Source of the DNA: Clostridium sp. CS001
Lineage (GTDB): Bacteria; Bacillota; Clostridia; Clostridiales; Clostridiaceae
Assembly (NCBI RefSeq): GCF_020443565.1
Contig: NZ_JAIZZN010000023.1
Span: 1 to 64,000, forward strand
Reading direction: 5' to 3'
Length of the DNA: 64,000 nucleotides
Shown: positions 61,664 to 64,000 of the stretch, in pieces
Layout: each line of letters starts with the position of its first letter
How positions within the stretch are numbered: the stretch's first letter is position 1
Notes under the pieces: model-generated
Database searches by the model: none
Told to the model about the DNA's origin: nothing
Seen by the model: only the letters and a program-made list of their open reading frames with translations
Position numbers and translations under genes: made by a program

Positions 61664-62533
61664 ATGAAAGAATTAGATTTGGAATATAAAATTTTTGGTG
61701 AAGGTAAAGATATGCTTGTTATAGAAACAGGTATAGGTGGATCATTCTATGACTGGTACCCAATTATTGAAGAAATAAAAGAGTATTTTACAGTTATTGT
61801 ATATCACAGAGCGGGTTACGGAAAAAGCAACTCCCAAATTACGCCTAGAACAACTAGAAATATTGCTAAAGAACTTAATTGCCTTGTAGAAGAAATTGGA
61901 TTAAAAGATAAATTCATATTGATGGGTCACTCCTTTGGTGGACTTTGTGTGCAACAATATGCAAAAATGTATCCTAATAAATTAAAAGGTATTATATTAA
62001 TAGACTCTACCTCTATTAATTACAAACAATTGTACATGCTTGATATCCCAGTTATGTGTTCTTTAATTCAAATAGATCAAATGATTGAAAATAATAGTAA
62101 TACTTCAAAAAAATCTAAAGAAGATTTAAAAGATCAGAATAAAAATATGGTTTTACAATATAAAAATCACATACCTAATATTGAAATGACTGATGTAGAG
62201 GATTTTTTTTCAAACCCCAATCTTTATAAAACAACAGCAGATGAATTTCAAAATTGGGAGATTAATAGTAAAGATATCAGAAGTATTACTAACTTCCCTA
62301 ATATTCCTCTTATAGCAATAGCAAGAGATAATAAGGTATCAGAAGATTCTTGGGTTAAGTATAACATTCCAGTACATGAAGCGGTACAGTATGAAAATGA
62401 ATGGCGTAAATTACAAATAGAATTATCAACGCTTTCAGGTAAGGGACAATTAATAATTGCTGAAAATAGTGACCATGAGATTTACTTGGATAGACCGGAT
62501 ATTATAATTCAATGTTTAAAGACATTACTTTAA
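61664..62533 (+). CDS. Alpha/beta hydrolase
   Basis: A 289-residue protein starting at the ATG behind CAAGGAGAC. It has VIETGIGGSFYDWYPIIEEI, the nucleophile elbow FILMGHSFGGLCVQQYAKMY with S90, and the late IAENSDHEIYLDRPDIII with the catalytic histidine. It is a general esterase/hydrolase of the alpha/beta type; the substrate is unknown. It begins just 20 bases after the TnpB remnant, so its original promoter may have been displaced. Confidence 0.88.
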   Translation: MKELDLEYKIFGEGKDMLVIETGIGGSFYDWYPIIEEIKEYFTVIVYHRAGYGKSNSQITPRTTRNIAKELNCLVEEIGLKDKFILMGHSFGGLCVQQYAKMYPNKLKGIILIDSTSINYKQLYMLDIPVMCSLIQIDQMIENNSNTSKKSKEDLKDQNKNMVLQYKNHIPNIEMTDVEDFFSNPNLYKTTADEFQNWEINSKDIRSITNFPNIPLIAIARDNKVSEDSWVKYNIPVHEAVQYENEWRKLQIELSTLSGKGQLIIAENSDHEIYLDRPDIIIQCLKTLL

Positions 62534-62615
62534 TACGATGCTTTGAAAATATGCACTCTATTTGAATAAATTAAAATAGCAGAGGGAAAATTCAAATGTA
62601 GAAAGGAGTAAAAGA

Positions 62616-63629
62616 ATGGCTAATATAAAGTATAATTTGCAATTTAAAAAACTTTGCGATATTTTAAAACTTGGTGAGATAATTGGTGTGCCTAAAGCAA
62701 TAACAGGCGGACTTTTACACAGAATGTATGCAATTGAAACCACACAAGGTAAATATGCCATTAAAGCATTAAATCCACAAATAATGCTTAGACCAGTTGC
62801 AATACACCACTTTATAAATTCTGAAGCAATTGTAAATATTGCTTCAAATACTATACCTGCTCTTCCAGCTAAAAAATTTAATGGTACCTTCATACATGAA
62901 ATAGACAAGCAATTCTATCTTGTCTTCGATTGGGTGGATGGTGAAAGTTTAAAACCTAATGAAATCACTACCACTCATTGTAGGAAAATAGGTACTATTC
63001 TTGCAGATATACATATGATGGATTTTTCAAAACTCATTCTAGTTAATGACTGCTCAGATAATGAAGAGCTAACAGATTGGAATTACTATTTGCAAAAGGG
63101 TAAGGAAATTAATTCAGAGTGGGTTAATATGTTACTTGAAGTCATTGATGATCTTTTTCATTGGAATGTCCAGGCAAATAAATCAGAAAAACAGTTTTCA
63201 TCAGATATGATTATTAGCCATAGAGATTTAGATTCTAAAAATGTTATGTGGAATAAAGAGAATCCCATTGTTATTGATTGGGAGTCAGCTGGCTATATAA
63301 ATCCTATGCAAGAATTGACTGAAACAGCTATTTACTGGTCTGAAAATGAACTAGGAAACATTAATAAGGAACGTTTCTTTGCTTTTATAGGTGGATATAA
63401 AGAAAAATATGGAACACTACAAGCAAACTGGAGAATGGTCTTAGCAAATGGTTTTTTAGGAAAATTCGGTTGGCTAGAATATAACTTGAAACGGTCTTTG
63501 TGGATTGAGTGTACAGACAACGACGAACAGAAATTAGGTACTGCTGAGGTAACAGGAACAATAGAATCCATTAAACGTTATGCAGATATGATTCCTGAAA
63601 TAGAAAAATGGCTTTCTAACGAAATTTAA
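62616..63629 (+). CDS. Aminoglycoside/choline-kinase-like phosphotransferase
   Basis: A 337-residue protein behind AAAGGAGT. The catalytic loop is ISHRDLDSKNVMW (H202-D204) and the metal-binding motif IVIDWESAGYINP. The N-terminal lobe has GGLLHRMYAIETTQGKYAIK with the ATP-binding lysine. This kind of enzyme phosphorylates aminoglycosides, choline, ethanolamine or homoserine; the branch cannot be told here. A terminator follows. Confidence 0.85.
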   Translation: MANIKYNLQFKKLCDILKLGEIIGVPKAITGGLLHRMYAIETTQGKYAIKALNPQIMLRPVAIHHFINSEAIVNIASNTIPALPAKKFNGTFIHEIDKQFYLVFDWVDGESLKPNEITTTHCRKIGTILADIHMMDFSKLILVNDCSDNEELTDWNYYLQKGKEINSEWVNMLLEVIDDLFHWNVQANKSEKQFSSDMIISHRDLDSKNVMWNKENPIVIDWESAGYINPMQELTETAIYWSENELGNINKERFFAFIGGYKEKYGTLQANWRMVLANGFLGKFGWLEYNLKRSLWIECTDNDEQKLGTAEVTGTIESIKRYADMIPEIEKWLSNEI

Positions 63630-63669
63630 AATCTGAATTATTAACAATTTAGCCATAGCATAAGCAAAG

Positions 63670-63702
63670 TTCCTCACTTATATAAGTTGAGGGCTTTTTT
63701 AA
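63670..63702 (+). terminator. Rho-independent terminator
   Basis: CCTCA-CTTATATAAG-TTGAGG hairpin is followed by GCTTTTTT. Confidence 0.85.
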
Positions 63703-63774
63703 TAATAATATTTATAATTTTTTTGAGAGATTTTCTATAGTTCATGTGTATTACTATATGAGAGGAGTGGAAAA

Positions 63775-64000
63775 ATGATAGAAGAATTGATTAGCCGATT
63801 AAAATCAAGGGACAATAGTGCTTTAGACAATCTTTATGATATGTATTTTGATAGAATCTATTATTATTCTAAAAGAATTTTGGGTACACTTGGAACTAAA
63901 GAAGATATTGAAGAATGTGTAAGTGATGTATTTTTAGCTTTATGGAAAGAAATCTATAAGTTTGATAGTCAGCGTGGGTCTTTTGATACCTTTGTAAATG
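63775..64000 (+). CDS. ECF-type RNA polymerase sigma factor, 5' part
   Basis: The frame starts at ATG 63775 behind AGAGGAGTGG and runs open to the window edge. It reads LISRLKSRDNSALDNLYDMY, FDRIYYYSKRILGTLGTKED, IEECVSDVFLALWKEIYKFD then SQRGSFDTFV, the region 2 of an ECF (sigma-70 type) sigma factor: Y-x-x-x-F then D-x-E-D-x-x-Q/E-D-V-F. The gene continues beyond 64000. An anti-sigma factor is expected downstream but is not visible. Confidence 0.85.
   Translation, partial: MIEELISRLKSRDNSALDNLYDMYFDRIYYYSKRILGTLGTKEDIEECVSDVFLALWKEIYKFDSQRGSFDTFVN

Noticed and set aside
1-64000. CRISPR arrays, rRNA or tRNA genes
   Set aside because: No regularly spaced repeats, no rRNA-like conserved stretches and no cloverleaf with the expected invariant bases were seen by eye.

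Overview
The window looks like a chromosomal stretch of a low-GC, endospore-former-type Firmicute, most likely a Clostridium. The sequence is strongly AT-rich, ribosome binding sites are strong (AGGAGG-like), TTG and GTG starts occur, and the core gene content fits: ThiC/ThiH/ThiG/ThiF/ThiS thiamine synthesis under TPP riboswitches, oligoendopeptidase F, a PreP-like M16 protease, a PadR plus SEDS-protein pair, and many single-copy GNAT, Nudix and methyltransferase genes. No rRNA, tRNA or CRISPR array was seen.

Layout. (1) 1-1290: remains of two group II introns. A domain V/VI tail interrupts the reverse transcriptase gene of a second intron, whose protein is also frameshifted and whose own domain V lies downstream. 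(2) 1.3-6.5 kb: a TIR-domain protein, an esterase-like protein, a small membrane protein and a GNAT, with three long imperfect inverted repeats (2748-2861, 4233-4405, 6253-6425) that follow genes and have the layout of integron attC sites. (3) 6.5-12 kb: a zincin-like protein, membrane proteins, an APC permease on the minus strand with a possible attenuator leader, and decayed genes. (4) 12-36 kb: a long plus-strand run of accessory genes (Nudix, GNAT, SAM methyltransferases, kinase-like phosphotransferases, HIT, HAD, VOC, RdgB-like, YaaA, PepF, MBL) with several pseudogenes and repeated gene tails, evidence of gene gain, partial duplication and loss. It includes two regulator-enzyme fusions (AraC-phosphotransferase, MerR-methyltransferase). 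(5) 36-40 kb: PadR regulator with a SEDS protein, then a minimal nucleotidyltransferase and an ABC-class ATPase. (6) 40-45.3 kb: minus-strand thiS-thiF-thiG-thiH-thiC-tenI operon behind two tandem TPP riboswitches, each with its own terminator. (7) 45.5-51 kb: M16 protease, then a minus-strand NitT/TauT-type ABC importer. (8) 51-64 kb: Fic protein, LD-carboxypeptidase, dCTP deaminase, a nucleotidyltransferase with a truncated HEPN-like partner, HAD phosphatase, two AraC-GyrI-like regulators, acetyltransferases including an AAC(6')-like one, Uma2, an AEC transporter pseudogene, a TnpB deletion remnant, an alpha/beta hydrolase, a phosphotransferase and the start of an ECF sigma factor.

How the genes work together. 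The thiamine cluster makes the thiazole and pyrimidine moieties and is shut off by thiamine pyrophosphate. Most of the remaining genes look like stand-alone small-molecule modification or detoxification functions, each with its own ribosome binding site and tight spacing. The most unusual element is the attC-like repeat set next to a TIR-type candidate defence gene: no integrase gene is in the window, so if real it would be an integrase-less cassette cluster in a Clostridium-like genome.
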